DNA from: Peribacillus huizhouensis
Lineage (GTDB): Bacteria; Bacillota; Bacilli; Bacillales; DSM-1321
Direction of reading: 5' to 3'
DNA: 64,000 nucleotides
Assembly (NCBI RefSeq): GCF_014138605.1
Contig: NZ_JACJHX010000001.1
Location: 248,001-312,000, forward strand
Part shown: piece by piece, positions 35,988 through 46,794 of the stretch
Position numbering within the stretch: position 1 is the stretch's first letter
Layout of the letters: every line of letters begins with the position of its first letter
The notes under the pieces: model-generated
Told to the model about the DNA's origin: nothing
Seen by the model: the letters and a program-made list of their open reading frames with translations, nothing else
Database searches by the model: none
Position numbers and translations under genes: made by a program

Positions 35988-35990
35988 CAG

Positions 35991-36617
35991 TTATCCCACC
36001 ATTCCCATTAAATAAACGACAGTAAAGATAAATACCCAAACAACGTCAATAAAGTGCCAGTATAAACTTGCAACAAAGAATTTAGGCGCATTATACAAAC
36101 TTAAACCACGTTTGGCATTTCGTATCATTAGAGCTAAAAACCACATAAGACCAAACGTAACGTGTGCCCCATGAAATCCAACTAGTGAATAAAAAGCAGA
36201 ACCAAATGCGCTACTTGTAAATGAATGCCCTAAATGAACATAATGATTAAACTCGTAAATTTCTAATGCTAAGAAACTGAAGCCGAGCAATACAGTAATA
36301 ACAAGCCAAGTCTGCATTTTCTGAAAACTGTTATTTTTCATGTGATACATTGCGTAAACACTCGTTAATGAACTTGTTAATAGTATCATTGTCATCGCAA
36401 ATGTAAGTGGAATTTCAAATAAGTCCTTAGCTAGAGGCATGCTTGAATCAGGTACCTTATCTTTTAAAGCAAGATAGGTTGCAAACAGTGACGCGAAAAG
36501 TACAGTCTCTCCACCAAGGAATAACCAAAATCCTAAATACTTATTTTTCGCTTCTAATGTTGCAGTTTCAGGAGACGCCGGCCATGTAGCATCTGTAAAT
36601 TTTTCTTCTACGTGCAT
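35991..36617 (-). CDS. ctaE: Cytochrome caa3 oxidase subunit III
   Basis: 208-residue subunit with five membrane helices. Conserved acidic and His residues appear in GETVLFASLFATYLAL (about 36-51) and VGFHGAHVTFGLMW (about 146-159), with the C-terminal SLYWHFIDVVWVFIFTVVY. The ATG shares one base with the ctaD stop (TAATG), giving tight coupling. Five-helix subunit III is the norm for Bacillus caa3. Confidence 0.95.
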   Translation of the reverse strand: MHVEEKFTDATWPASPETATLEAKNKYLGFWLFLGGETVLFASLFATYLALKDKVPDSSMPLAKDLFEIPLTFAMTMILLTSSLTSVYAMYHMKNNSFQKMQTWLVITVLLGFSFLALEIYEFNHYVHLGHSFTSSAFGSAFYSLVGFHGAHVTFGLMWFLALMIRNAKRGLSLYNAPKFFVASLYWHFIDVVWVFIFTVVYLMGMVG

Positions 36618-38488
36618 TATGCCTTTACCTCCTTATCTTTATCATCCATCAATTCTTCTTTATGAATATGGAAGCCATGATCATCTTTTAGTGAACGAAC
36701 AAGCATGGAACCAAATGTAATTAATAAACCAATTATTATGACCGGAACTGACCACGTCTTATTGTCCATATTGTACAATGCGCCAAATGCAGCAATGAAC
36801 AAACCGATTGTAATACAAATAGGTATGATAGATCCGTTTGGCATATGAATGTCATCTAATGGTTCAGCAGGCGTCATTTCCTTTTTCCCTTCCATTTTTT
36901 CAATCCAATAAGCATCTAAACCACGCACTAGTGGTAATTGCTTAAAATTGTAGAATGGTGGTGGCGAAGGAATAGCCCACTCCAATGTACGACCATCTCC
37001 CCATGGATCATTACCCACTCTTACGTTCTTCACAGAAGTAATAACAATATTAATTAACAAAATTATTATGCCCACCGACATAAATATAGCCCCAATTGAA
37101 CTAATCAAGTTGGATGTTTCCCAACCTTGCCCTGGTAAATACGTAAATACACGTCGCGGCATCCCCATCAAACCAAGGAAATGTTGAACGAAAAACGTTA
37201 AATGGAAGCCAATTAAGAATAGCCAGAAAGTAAACTTCCCTAATGTTTCATTTAACATCGTTCCAAACATTTTTGGCCAATAATACGTAACACCAGCAAG
37301 TATACCAAGTACGACTCCACCTACGATTACATAGTGGAAGTGAGCTACAACAAAGTAACTGTCATGATATTGATAATCTGCAGGTGCAGCACCAAGCATT
37401 ATCCCAGTTACTCCTCCCATCGTAAATGACGGAATAAACGAAACAGCATACAACATCGGAACAGTAAAAGTAACACTACCGCCCCACATCGTAAAGATCC
37501 AGTTAAAAATTTTAATACCTGTTGGTACGGCTATTGCCATTGTAGCAATTGCAAATATCGCATTTGCTATCGGACCTAAACCAACTGTAAACATATGGTG
37601 AGCCCAAACCATGAATCCTAAAAATCCAATTAATACGGTTGCGAATACCATCGAAGAGTATCCAAATAGCCTTTTCCTAGAAAATGTTGAAAAGATTTCA
37701 GAAAAGATTCCAAAGGCAGGTAATATTAGGATATACACCTCAGGATGTCCAAAAATCCAGAATAAATGCTCCCAGATAATTGTATTTCCACCTGCAGCAA
37801 CATCAAAGAAGTTTGCTCCAAACATTCTATCGAAAAGCAGTAAAAATAATCCAACCGTTAACGGAGGAAAAGCAAAAAGTATTAGTGCAGAAACAACAAA
37901 AGTTGTCCATGTAAACATAGGCATTCTCATATAGGTCATACCTGGAGTTCGCATATTAATAATCGTAACAAGAAAGTTAATTCCTGCGATAAGAGTTCCA
38001 AATCCTGATATTTGAAGGCCTAATACATAGAAGTCTACTCCATGTCCTTCAGAATGGATGGCTAATGATGCATATGATGTCCATCCAGCATCTGGTGCCC
38101 CGCCCAAAAACCAAGAAAGGTTTAGAACAACTCCTCCGAAGAAAAATAGCCAAAAGCCTAAAGAGTTTAGAAATGGAAACGCAACATCACGCGCGCCAAT
38201 TTGAAGCGGCATAACAGCATTCATTATTCCCAACAATATAGGCATCGCTGCTAGAAATATCATGGTAGTACCATGCATCGTTATCATTTCATTGAATATT
38301 CCGGCACTCATAAAGTTATTATCAGGAATTGCAAGCTGGATTCTAATGAACACGGCTTCCAAGCCACCGAGAATAAAGAATAGTCCGCCGGATATTAAAT
38401 AAAGAATGGCGATCTTTTTATGGTCGACCGTAGTCATGAAATCCCATAAAGTTGCACCAAATCCTTGTTTTTTAGCGTACGTACTCAC
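36617..38488 (-). CDS. ctaD: Cytochrome caa3 oxidase subunit I
   Basis: 623-residue catalytic subunit with 12 core and extra C-terminal helices, reducing O2 at the heme a3-CuB centre and pumping protons. CuB and cross-link motif HPEVY has His248 and Tyr252; the CuB pair is His297-His298 (WAHHMFTVG). MHGTTMIF holds the low-spin heme ligand near His72, and YFVVAHFHYVIVGG near 385 carries heme a3 and a ligands. Part of ctaCDEF: ctaC ends 25 bases upstream and ctaE overlaps by one base. Confidence 0.97.
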   Translation of the reverse strand: MSTYAKKQGFGATLWDFMTTVDHKKIAILYLISGGLFFILGGLEAVFIRIQLAIPDNNFMSAGIFNEMITMHGTTMIFLAAMPILLGIMNAVMPLQIGARDVAFPFLNSLGFWLFFFGGVVLNLSWFLGGAPDAGWTSYASLAIHSEGHGVDFYVLGLQISGFGTLIAGINFLVTIINMRTPGMTYMRMPMFTWTTFVVSALILFAFPPLTVGLFLLLFDRMFGANFFDVAAGGNTIIWEHLFWIFGHPEVYILILPAFGIFSEIFSTFSRKRLFGYSSMVFATVLIGFLGFMVWAHHMFTVGLGPIANAIFAIATMAIAVPTGIKIFNWIFTMWGGSVTFTVPMLYAVSFIPSFTMGGVTGIMLGAAPADYQYHDSYFVVAHFHYVIVGGVVLGILAGVTYYWPKMFGTMLNETLGKFTFWLFLIGFHLTFFVQHFLGLMGMPRRVFTYLPGQGWETSNLISSIGAIFMSVGIIILLINIVITSVKNVRVGNDPWGDGRTLEWAIPSPPPFYNFKQLPLVRGLDAYWIEKMEGKKEMTPAEPLDDIHMPNGSIIPICITIGLFIAAFGALYNMDNKTWSVPVIIIGLLITFGSMLVRSLKDDHGFHIHKEELMDDKDKEVKA

Positions 38489-38513
38489 GATTTAACCTCC
38501 AATTCAGTCAATT

Positions 38514-39593
38514 TTACTTATCTTCAACTTTAAGATTAAGTAAATATTCGGCAAGTGCATCGATCTGCTCATCTGTCAAATCGCCATATTTTCCAGACAT
38601 TGTGTTACCTGGTTTATAATCGTCAGGATTTTTAATCCAATTTTTTAAATTTTCTTCATCATGAGGTAGAAAACCAGCAATTCTTTCTCGTTCTCCAAAG
38701 TTTGCAAGGTTTGGCCCCATACCAGCTCCATTATTACTTGTTGAAACAGCATGGCATCCAATACAGCTTTGGTTAAAGATTTCTTGCCCTTGTTTAGCTA
38801 ACTCACCTTCAGCTACTGCTGGTTCTTTGGCAACAGTCTGCATACTCTTTACCCAAGAGTTAAAATCATCCTTAGATTTCGTTACTACTTTAAAATCCAT
38901 TAACGCATGAGATGGTCCACAAAGTTCTGCACATTTTCCGTAAAATAAATTTTCCGCTTCATTAGCTTTGTTACTATCGAACACAAGATACATTTGGTTG
39001 ACTCCATCTACATTCGTATCCATTTTTCCGCCCGCTGCTGGGACCCAGAACGAATGTTTAACATCTGAAGCTTTAAGATTAAAGTAAACCTTTTCATCTG
39101 TAGGTACAACTAAATCCTGGCTTGTGAAGATCCCATAATCAGGATATTCAAATTCCCACCAGTATAGGTTTGCTCGGACGTTAATAACTACAGCGTCTTT
39201 TGTTTTTCCGTCCTTATCCTTCACTTCCATTGCAGACGTATCCGCAAACTCGAAAGTGTAAGTTACGACTGGAATTGCCAGAATGATTAAAAGCAGGATT
39301 GGGATAGTCGTCCAGATCACTTCAAGTTTGTGGCTTCCTTCAACTTGTTTCGGAATGCTTTCGTCACCAGCTTTTCGGCGGAAACGCACGATAGCGATTA
39401 CAAAAAGAACAACAACCACGATGATAACTAGTACCATGATTAGCGTACTTAATACCATTAGGTTAAATTGTTTTTGTGCTACTTCTCCAGCTGGTCTAAG
39501 CGCGGATAGATTAGCTTCCCCACAGCCCGCTAGAATTAGCGTCATTATCGCGAATAGAGAAATCAGACGCCATTTTCGAAGCCTTGTTTTCAT
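38514..39593 (-). CDS. ctaC: Cytochrome caa3 oxidase subunit II with cytochrome c domain
   Basis: 359-residue lipoprotein fused to a c-type cytochrome. Signal peptide ends in lipobox LILAGC (Cys24). Two membrane helices (about 45-68 and 92-114) are followed by the CuA cupredoxin domain with C-A-E-L-C at 221-225, His229 and Met232, and by a C-terminal cytochrome c domain with CIGCH at 277-281. That fusion defines the caa3 type. Start at 39593 was chosen because AGAGGGGG lies before it and the signal peptide starts there; the frame is open 13 codons further up. Confidence 0.96.
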   Translation of the reverse strand: MKTRLRKWRLISLFAIMTLILAGCGEANLSALRPAGEVAQKQFNLMVLSTLIMVLVIIVVVVLFVIAIVRFRRKAGDESIPKQVEGSHKLEVIWTTIPILLLIILAIPVVTYTFEFADTSAMEVKDKDGKTKDAVVINVRANLYWWEFEYPDYGIFTSQDLVVPTDEKVYFNLKASDVKHSFWVPAAGGKMDTNVDGVNQMYLVFDSNKANEAENLFYGKCAELCGPSHALMDFKVVTKSKDDFNSWVKSMQTVAKEPAVAEGELAKQGQEIFNQSCIGCHAVSTSNNGAGMGPNLANFGERERIAGFLPHDEENLKNWIKNPDDYKPGNTMSGKYGDLTDEQIDALAEYLLNLKVEDK

Positions 39594-39774
39594 GCTTAAG
39601 AAACCCCCTCTTTCGTAAAAATTTCTCACCATAATTAAATGTGCAAGTTTTGAATTACTTTCTATCTTAAATTTCTAATTAAAGAAAGAATTCCCTTTTG
39701 AAGGAATTAAAAAAAATAAAGGTGATGCGTTCAGTTAATAATTCTAATTGTTCAAACACTTTTCTATGTATTAT

Positions 39775-39813
39775 AGAATGTCTCAAAAAAGCACTGATTT
39801 TCTGAGACATTCT
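39775..39813. terminator. Inverted repeat after ctaB
   Basis: AGAATGTCTCA and TGAGACATTCT form an 11-bp perfect stem between ctaB and ctaC. There is no outer U-tract on the minus strand (T-run is in the loop), so it may attenuate rather than end transcription. The arm GTCTCA recalls R3 ends. Confidence 0.5.
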
Positions 39814-39824
39814 TAGAAATACCT

Positions 39825-40769
39825 TTAGTTGACTTCTTTAATAAGTGTAAGGATGACCATTGCTACAAACAAGATAGTCATATAATTTAATGAATAGACA
39901 AACATTAGTTTTGCCCATTTTAAGTCATCTTTCATTTTATATCCATAAATCCCAAGTATAAACCATCCAACACTTAAAATTGTTGCTAATACTACATAAG
40001 TTGTCCCAAGAGCCGTCATGAAAAACGGAACAGGAATCAACCATGCTACCCACAGAACCATCGATCTTTTTGTAGCTTTGAATCCTTTAACGACTGGAAG
40101 CATTGGGACACCAGCAGCTCGGTATTCTTCCACTCTTTTCATTGCAAGTGCATAAAAATGTGGTGGCTGCCATAAAAACATAATTAAAAATAACATCCAG
40201 GGAATAATTCCTAACCCTGGGTCTACTGCTGCCCATCCAATTAATGGTGGCATAGCACCAGAAATACTACCGACGATTGTATTGGATACAAACCTTCTTT
40301 TCGTAATCATTGTATATAGAACGACATAAGCAAATACGCCGAAACTACCCAAAATTGCGGTTGTCATATTAGTCATGGCTAACATAGCGATTCCAAGCCC
40401 GATCAATACAAAGCTAAGAATTAATACTTTTGATGCACTTGCCTTACCGGTAACAGTAGGACGATTTTTCGTTCTTTCCATCAAATGATCAATATCCCGA
40501 TCATAATAATTATTAAAACTGCATGAGCCAGCCATAATTAAAGCGGAGCCAGCCAACGCAAAAAACACCTTATCCAAATTTGTTAAAAATGGCATGCCAG
40601 TAAAATGCAGTGCAAGCCATATACCAGTAAAGGTTGTTATCAAATTGGAATTTACGATTCCTATTTTTATTAAAGCAAGGAAATCTTTCCATGGTGTTGT
40701 TTCATTGTCAGAAATAGATATAGTGTTCGGTTTCATATCAGCTTCTGTCAATACTCTTGAATCAGACAT
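39825..40769 (-). CDS. ctaB: Protoheme IX farnesyltransferase (heme O synthase)
   Basis: UbiA-family membrane prenyltransferase converting heme B to heme O. 314 residues, nine helices. Asp-rich motif [19 protein letters not shown] (about 107-125) and the second loop block [19 protein letters not shown] (about 195-213) are the substrate-binding signatures. Divergent from ctaA, which completes heme A synthesis. AAGGAGGAATG precedes ATG. Confidence 0.96.
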   Translation of the reverse strand: MSDSRVLTEADMKPNTISISDNETTPWKDFLALIKIGIVNSNLITTFTGIWLALHFTGMPFLTNLDKVFFALAGSALIMAGSCSFNNYYDRDIDHLMERTKNRPTVTGKASASKVLILSFVLIGLGIAMLAMTNMTTAILGSFGVFAYVVLYTMITKRRFVSNTIVGSISGAMPPLIGWAAVDPGLGIIPWMLFLIMFLWQPPHFYALAMKRVEEYRAAGVPMLPVVKGFKATKRSMVLWVAWLIPVPFFMTALGTTYVVLATILSVGWFILGIYGYKMKDDLKWAKLMFVYSLNYMTILFVAMVILTLIKEVN

Positions 40770-41427
40770 TATTCATTCCTCCTTAGAGTATTTCGACAAA
40801 TACGTTAAAGTATTTCGGTTCACTACTATTATTCCATACTTTTCATTATTTGTAACTATGGAAGGCCAAATTATTAAAAGCAATGTTACCCAAAGCTTTG
40901 ACAACTTTCCTAGTATAGAGATTGGCACCAAAAATACAATAAAAGTAAAATGAAGGAAAATACCTTTTCCTGATATTAAAGCATACTTTTTAATTCTTTT
41001 GTGTATATTTTTCGTTTTCTTTTTGACGGAATTGTGACTCTCTTAGGAAAAGTTCCCACTTCTACCTAACCTAATGAATAAACAATTACAATACATACTC
41101 TTTATTTCTACCAGACTCTCAGGAAACTTTCAACCTTCTACATAAAAAATCTAAATAATTAGACTATATTTCATCTTCCCAGGATCATTAGATTAATTTT
41201 GAAAGGAAAATGATACATAAATCTTATTGTAATATCTTGTAATTTCCTTTTCAATTAGCTACTATCAAGTAAGTGTTTTCATATCACTAATTAACCCCAG
41301 TTCACTAATTACACATATAATTACAATAATTGTCGAAATATTGACATCATAGTTGATGTAAATATGCTAAGATACATACATAGTCGATATTGTAATTACT
41401 CAAAAGCATATAAAGTAGGTGGAGTAC
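40770..41427. promoter_or_regulatory. ctaB-ctaA divergent regulatory region with likely ctaA promoter
   Basis: About 660 AT-rich bases without a gene. A plausible ctaA promoter is TTGACA at 41341-41346, 16-bp spacer, TATGCT at 41363-41368. In B. subtilis ResD activates ctaA and CcpA/ResD affect ctaB; I could not pick out a convincing ResD box. Confidence 0.45.
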
Positions 41428-42405
41428 ATGCAAAAGCGTTTAAAATGGTTTGCTGTTTTAACAACGTTAGGGATGTTGCTTATTTTATTAGGTGGGGCCC
41501 TCGTAACAAAAACAGATTCTGGTATGGGTTGCGGGCGTTCTTGGCCATTATGTGAAGGCCAGCTCATTCCAAAAGTAATTACACCAGAACTAATAATTGA
41601 ATTCGCTCATAGGATAGTATCCGGTGTTGTTGGACTCATGGTTCTTATTCTTTCTATTTGGAGCTGGAGAAAAATTGGGGATGTCCGCGAAACTAAATTT
41701 CTTTCTGCACTTTCTTTTTGTTTTCTTCTACTTCAAGGATTAATCGGAGCAGCTGCGGTTAAATGGGGACAATCCGATTTTGTACTCGCTGCTCATTTTG
41801 GAATTTCATTAATTTCTTTTGCTGCTGTTTTCTTGCTAACCTTACTGATCTTTGAGGTTGACAAGAAGTTTGAAGCAGATAAATTAATCGTTGACAAACG
41901 AATGAAATTTCACATTTTCGGTTTAATCACATATTGTTTTTTTGTAGTCTACACTGGTGCATTGGTCAGACATACAGAATCTAGTCTTGTATGTAAAGAC
42001 TGGCCACTATGTGTAAATGATGCATTTGTTCTACCTTCCAATATGTACGAATGGATACAAATGGGACATAGGGCAGCTGCTGGGCTCATTTTTGTTTGGG
42101 TTTTGTATATTACGGTTCTAGCATATAGACACTATCGACAGCAGAAAGTACTCTATTGGGGATGGCTTTATGCATTAATCCTTGTGTTTTTACAAGTAGT
42201 CGCTGGAGCTCTCGTTATTTATTCAAGACTGAATCTGATTATTGCACTTTCACATGCATTATTTATTGCTTGTTTCTTTGGAGTTCTTAGTTATTTATTA
42301 CTTTTAACTTCTAGAAGCAAAAAGAATGAAAAGGCGTTATTTCAAACAACACACAATAAAAATAAAGAGAAAGATCTATCAAATTCTTCAATAACGATTC
42401 ATTAA
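41428..42405 (+). CDS. ctaA: Heme A synthase
   Basis: Converts heme O to heme A by oxidising the C8 methyl group. 325 residues with eight membrane helices in two four-helix bundles, each with a His pair: FAHRIVSG near residue 60 and LAAHFGISL near 124, HTESS region near 190 and MGHRAAAG near 213, SHALFIA near 278. Cysteine pairs C-G-R-S-W-P-L-C (about 36-43) and CKDWPLC (about 193-199) are the extracytoplasmic disulfide motifs. The ATG at 41428 is preceded by AGGTGGAG; a GTG three codons up overlaps that site. A longer charged C-tail than in B. subtilis (306 aa). Confidence 0.95.
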   Translation: MQKRLKWFAVLTTLGMLLILLGGALVTKTDSGMGCGRSWPLCEGQLIPKVITPELIIEFAHRIVSGVVGLMVLILSIWSWRKIGDVRETKFLSALSFCFLLLQGLIGAAAVKWGQSDFVLAAHFGISLISFAAVFLLTLLIFEVDKKFEADKLIVDKRMKFHIFGLITYCFFVVYTGALVRHTESSLVCKDWPLCVNDAFVLPSNMYEWIQMGHRAAAGLIFVWVLYITVLAYRHYRQQKVLYWGWLYALILVFLQVVAGALVIYSRLNLIIALSHALFIACFFGVLSYLLLLTSRSKKNEKALFQTTHNKNKEKDLSNSSITIH

Positions 42406-42413
42406 TACATACG

Positions 42414-42447
42414 AAAAACGGCTGACTTAAGTCAGCCGTTTCTTTTT
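42414..42447. terminator. Bidirectional terminator ctaA/pycA
   Basis: AACGGCTGAC, loop TTAA, GTCAGCCGTT: perfect 10-bp stem between A and T tracts, serving both convergent genes. Confidence 0.93.
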
Positions 42448-42449
42448 GG

Positions 42450-45400
42450 TTATTTAGTTATTTCAATCAATAAATCACCCGTACTAATCGCATCGCCATT
42501 TTTAACATGAATATCTTTAATAATTCCAGAGAAAGGAGCTTGTACAGTCGTTTCCATTTTCATTGCTTCTGTAATTATTAGATGATCTCCTTGCTTAACT
42601 TGTTCACCTTTTTGCACAACAACATTGAGTACTGTTCCTGGCATGGTTGCTCCAAGATGCGATTGATTTTTAGAGTCTGCTTTTATTTTTGTTTGAACAG
42701 AGGATTTTATACCCTCATCTTTAATGGTAACTTGACGAGCCTGACCGTTTAATTCAAAATAAATCACTCTCGTACCATCAGCTTGCGGCTGAGAAATTGA
42801 TACAAGTTTAACAATTAAAGTCTTACCTGTCTCGATTTCCACTTCAATTTCTTCTCCAAGACGCATGCCATAAAGGAATGTTGGCGTATCAAGTTGCGAT
42901 AAATCACCAAACTGTTCACTTGTTTTTACATAATCCAAAAATACTTTAGGATATAGTGCATATGCTAACACATCGAAACTTGTTACTGGTCTGCCTAGTT
43001 CCTTAAATAAGTCGTCTTGTAATGCAGTAAAGTCAACCGGTTCCAATAATTCACCAGGCCTTACTGTAATCGGCTTTTTACCTTTTAGAATGACTTCTTG
43101 CAGTTCTTTAGGGAAGCCACCTTCTGGTTGACCTAAGTAACCTTCAAAAAGTTCAATTACTGAATCTGGGAAGTCAATCGTCTTTCCTTTTGCCAAGACT
43201 TCTTCTTCTGTAAGGTTGTTTTGAACCATGAATAAAGCCATATCACCTACTACTTTGGAAGAAGGTGTAACTTTAACAATATCTCCGAACATAATATTTA
43301 CACGGCGATACATTTCTTTAACTTCATTCCATCGTTCGCCTAATCCTACTGCCTTCGCCTGTTGCTGGAGATTACTATATTGTCCACCTGGCATTTCATG
43401 TTGATAAACTTCTGTATGAGGTGAGACCATACCACTTTCGAAATCATGGTAATATTCCCTTACACCCTCCCAATAAGTCGACAATTTCTCTAATGAATTA
43501 ATTTCTAGCTTTGGTTGACGTTTCGTTCCTTCAAGTGCATAGTATAGCGTTTGAGCACTTGGTTGAGAGGTAAGACCAGCCATTGAACCAAGTGCTGTAT
43601 CAACAATATCTACACCTGCATCAATCGCTCTTGCATACATATACGTACCGTTTCCACTTGTATCATGTGAGTGTAAATGAATTGGGATATCTACAGTCTC
43701 TTTAAGTTCAGAAATTAATCGATAAGCCGCCTCTGGTTTTAAGAGACCTGCCATATCTTTTATGCCAAGAATATGCGCTCCTTGATTCTCCAATTCCTTC
43801 GCTAAATTTTTATAATAATCAATTGAATATTTCACTCGCGTTGGGTCATTGATATCCCCTGTATAGCAAATAGCCGCTTCTGCTATTTTCCCAGATTGAC
43901 GAACAGCATCAATAGCAACTTCCATTCCTTTGACCCAGTTTAAACTATCAAAGATTCGATAGACGTCGATACCTGCTTGTGAAGATTTTTGAACGAATTC
44001 TTCAATTACATTATCAGGATAGTTCTTATATCCAACAGCATTGGACGCGCGCAATAACATTTGAAAAAGGACATTTGGTGCCTTTTTCCTTAATCCAAGA
44101 AGCCTGTCCCACGGATCTTCTTTTAAGAATCGATAAGCGACATCGAACGTAGCTCCTCCCCACATTTCAAGGGAAAACAGATTCGGCAACAATTTTGCCG
44201 TCGGTTCAGCAATTTGCATTAAATCAGTTGTTCTAATTCTTGTTGCTAAAAGCGATTGGTGGGCATCACGAAAAGTCGTATCAGTGATAAGTACTTCATT
44301 TTGTTCTTTAACCCATTTCACGAGACCGTCAGCACCATTTGCATCTAGAATTTGCTTTGTTCCTTGCTGAGTAGGGGCATCCGCTGAAATGATTGGAATG
44401 ATCGGTTTCTCAAACACAGGTTTCTTCTTTTTTTCAACGCCAGGGAAGCCGTTTACTGTTACATTCCCAATATAAGAAAGCATCTTTGTACCACGGTCTT
44501 TACGTACAGGGAAAGAAAAAAGTTCAGGCGTTGTATCGATGAATGATGTGTCATACTCGCCACTAAGGAATTTCTCATGTTTTACAACATTTTCAAGGAA
44601 AGGGATGTTCGTCTTAATACCACGAATCCTAAATTCTTTTAAATTACGCTCCATTTTCGCTGCAGCTTTTTCGAAGGTAAGTGCATGAGTTGAGACTTTA
44701 ACTAATAAAGAATCATAATAAGGTGTTATGACTGCTCCTTGGAATGCGTTACCTGCATCCAAACGGACTCCGAAACCACCACCTGAACGATAAGCCGCCA
44801 ATCTACCAGTATCCGGCATAAAGTTATTTAACGGATCTTCCGTTGTAACCCTCGATTGGATTGCAAAACCATTCGTTGTAATTTCATCTTGATGTGGAAT
44901 ACCGATTTCCTTTTCGTATAATTTATGTCCTTCAGCAATTAATAATTGTGACTGAACAATATCAATTCCTGTAATCATCTCAGTAAGTGTATGCTCAACT
45001 TGGATGCGCGGGTTTACTTCGATAAAGTAAAATTCTTGATTCGCCACGAGGAATTCAACGGTTCCTGCATTCACATAGCCGACATTTTCCATTAAACGAA
45101 CAGCCGCTTCACAAATCCTCATTCTTAAATCTTCTGTTAAAGAAACGGAAGGGGCTACTTCCACTACTTTTTGGTGACGCCTTTGGACAGAACAATCACG
45201 CTCATATAAATGAACGATTTCGCCATGTTTGTCTCCGAGGATCTGCACTTCAATATGCTTTGGATTTTGAATAAAACGTTCTACATATACTTCATCATTC
45301 CCGAAAGCCGCTTTCGCTTCAGACTTTGCTCGGTCATATGCCTCCTGAACTTCTTCCAATTTGTGAACGATACGCATTCCACGGCCACCACCGCCAAGCG

Positions 45401-45890
45401 ATGCTTTAATAATAATCGGAAAACCGTGCTTTTTACCAAATTCCTCTACATCCACAACCGAACTCACAGGACCATCGCTTCCTGGAATAACAGGAATATT
45501 CGCTAATTCAGCCTGAGTTCTTGCTTTTACCTTATCACCGAACATATCTAAATGCTTTGTCTCAGGACCAATAAAAATGAGTCCTTCTTCTTCACATCGA
45601 CGAGCAAACTCAATATTTTCTGCCAAAAATCCATACCCAGGATGAATCGCATCAACATCGCTTTTTTTGGCGATTTCAATGATACCTTCAATGTCTAAAT
45701 AGGCATCAATCGGTTTTTTTCCTTCCCCAACTAAATATGCTTCGTCCGCTTTAAAACGATGATATGAATTGTGGTCTTCTTTAGAGTAGATAGCTACAGT
45801 TCTAATCTTTAATTCTGTACAAGCTCGAAAAATCCTAATAGCGATTTCTCCCCGGTTTGCTGCCAAAACTTTTCTTATACGTTTTACCAT
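42450..45890 (-). CDS. pycA: Pyruvate carboxylase
   Basis: Biotin enzyme making oxaloacetate from pyruvate, bicarbonate and ATP. 1146 residues, normal length. Order: biotin carboxylase domain (1 to about 455; KASLGGGGRGMRIV ATP loop near 160, EVNPRIQVEHT near 290), carboxyltransferase domain (about 530-800; FRDAHQSLLATR near 545 and the HLHSHDTSGN metal-binding segment near 735), allosteric linker, and C-terminal biotinyl domain with A-M-K-M, biotinylated Lys1111. AGGTGTGGG precedes the ATG. In B. subtilis ftsW lies just upstream; here the upstream neighbour is ylaN. Confidence 0.97.
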   Translation of the reverse strand: MVKRIRKVLAANRGEIAIRIFRACTELKIRTVAIYSKEDHNSYHRFKADEAYLVGEGKKPIDAYLDIEGIIEIAKKSDVDAIHPGYGFLAENIEFARRCEEEGLIFIGPETKHLDMFGDKVKARTQAELANIPVIPGSDGPVSSVVDVEEFGKKHGFPIIIKASLGGGGRGMRIVHKLEEVQEAYDRAKSEAKAAFGNDEVYVERFIQNPKHIEVQILGDKHGEIVHLYERDCSVQRRHQKVVEVAPSVSLTEDLRMRICEAAVRLMENVGYVNAGTVEFLVANQEFYFIEVNPRIQVEHTLTEMITGIDIVQSQLLIAEGHKLYEKEIGIPHQDEITTNGFAIQSRVTTEDPLNNFMPDTGRLAAYRSGGGFGVRLDAGNAFQGAVITPYYDSLLVKVSTHALTFEKAAAKMERNLKEFRIRGIKTNIPFLENVVKHEKFLSGEYDTSFIDTTPELFSFPVRKDRGTKMLSYIGNVTVNGFPGVEKKKKPVFEKPIIPIISADAPTQQGTKQILDANGADGLVKWVKEQNEVLITDTTFRDAHQSLLATRIRTTDLMQIAEPTAKLLPNLFSLEMWGGATFDVAYRFLKEDPWDRLLGLRKKAPNVLFQMLLRASNAVGYKNYPDNVIEEFVQKSSQAGIDVYRIFDSLNWVKGMEVAIDAVRQSGKIAEAAICYTGDINDPTRVKYSIDYYKNLAKELENQGAHILGIKDMAGLLKPEAAYRLISELKETVDIPIHLHSHDTSGNGTYMYARAIDAGVDIVDTALGSMAGLTSQPSAQTLYYALEGTKRQPKLEINSLEKLSTYWEGVREYYHDFESGMVSPHTEVYQHEMPGGQYSNLQQQAKAVGLGERWNEVKEMYRRVNIMFGDIVKVTPSSKVVGDMALFMVQNNLTEEEVLAKGKTIDFPDSVIELFEGYLGQPEGGFPKELQEVILKGKKPITVRPGELLEPVDFTALQDDLFKELGRPVTSFDVLAYALYPKVFLDYVKTSEQFGDLSQLDTPTFLYGMRLGEEIEVEIETGKTLIVKLVSISQPQADGTRVIYFELNGQARQVTIKDEGIKSSVQTKIKADSKNQSHLGATMPGTVLNVVVQKGEQVKQGDHLIITEAMKMETTVQAPFSGIIKDIHVKNGDAISTGDLLIEITK

Positions 45891-46177
45891 TAACCCACAC
45901 CTACTTTTATGTATTTTCGTTTGTATATTGTAAAAAGAGCAAGAATCAAATCAAGATCTTATTCACACATTGTTTACATATAACCAATTTTTTGTCATAG
46001 TTTGAACATTGCAACTTTTTACTCATAATTTTGTTCCATAAAACCGTTTTAGTCAATGGTTTTTTAAAATTCAAAATAGTTAAGATTATTAAATTTATTA
46101 TTGCTTAGTATAATACAAATATAATAATTATGTATATAACAATAATAGGAAAGTTATGTGTAATGATATAATTATAT

Positions 46178-46213
46178 AAAAAAACTCAAACAACTATAAC
46201 GAATCGTTTGAGT
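46178..46213 (-). terminator. Terminator after ylaN
   Basis: ACTCAAAC/GTTTGAGT stem with TTTTTTT on the minus strand. The 340-base gap to pycA holds no gene; in B. subtilis ftsW is at this place. Confidence 0.88.
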
Positions 46214-46228
46214 TAATTTCTTACTATA

Positions 46229-46510
46229 TTATTTTCTTAAAGAAGCCTCATGTAAAGCAGAAAGTTCCCTCTCAAGCGATTCTAAGAGTGACTTTCCTTC
46301 CGCCTCATCGACTAAACCTAAACGAACAGCGAAATCTATTTCACGAGATAGGCCGTACATTTGAGTATCTAGAACCTCTTCATATAGAGGACATTGAGGC
46401 ATTGTCAAATTATCCATTTGTACTTTAATTAATTTTAGAATCTTGTCAGCATCTGCTTTTAATAAAGCATAGGCTTTTTCTTGATGATTGACAAGCATTT
46501 CAGATGCCAT
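46229..46510 (-). CDS. ylaN: YlaN, UPF0358 family protein
   Basis: 93-residue all-helical cytoplasmic protein (DUF1507). In B. subtilis and S. aureus YlaN interacts with Fur and matters for iron homeostasis; it is essential in some conditions. Core block [31 protein letters not shown] (about 31-61) is the conserved family segment. GGGGGG precedes the ATG. A likely promoter lies immediately upstream and a terminator follows, so it is monocistronic. Confidence 0.93.
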   Translation of the reverse strand: MASEMLVNHQEKAYALLKADADKILKLIKVQMDNLTMPQCPLYEEVLDTQMYGLSREIDFAVRLGLVDEAEGKSLLESLERELSALHEASLRK

Positions 46511-46552
46511 ATGAAATCCCCCCGCTCAAGAAGCGTACAATCTTATCTATAA

Positions 46553-46581
46553 ATTTTACCCCTAGTTGTCTAAAAAAGCAA
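46553..46581 (-). promoter_or_regulatory. Likely sigma-A promoter of ylaN
   Basis: TTGCTT at 46581-46576, 17-bp spacer, TAAAAT at 46558-46553, about 45 bases before the ylaN ATG. Confidence 0.5.
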
Positions 46582-46794
46582 GGATAATTAGATAAGCTCT
46601 AACCCATTCTTTTTAACGATAGTTATCCATTGAGTCTATTAGAACAAGATTAACAATCCTTTTCTTACTTGTGAGTGACTTTTTCAACAATTTTCTTTAT
46701 ACTTATTCTTGTATAATTATTATGAAGGTCCTCTTAACCTGTTTTCGTATCCTTTGTTGCTGTTAAATTATATTTACACTATTATCTGGGTTGA

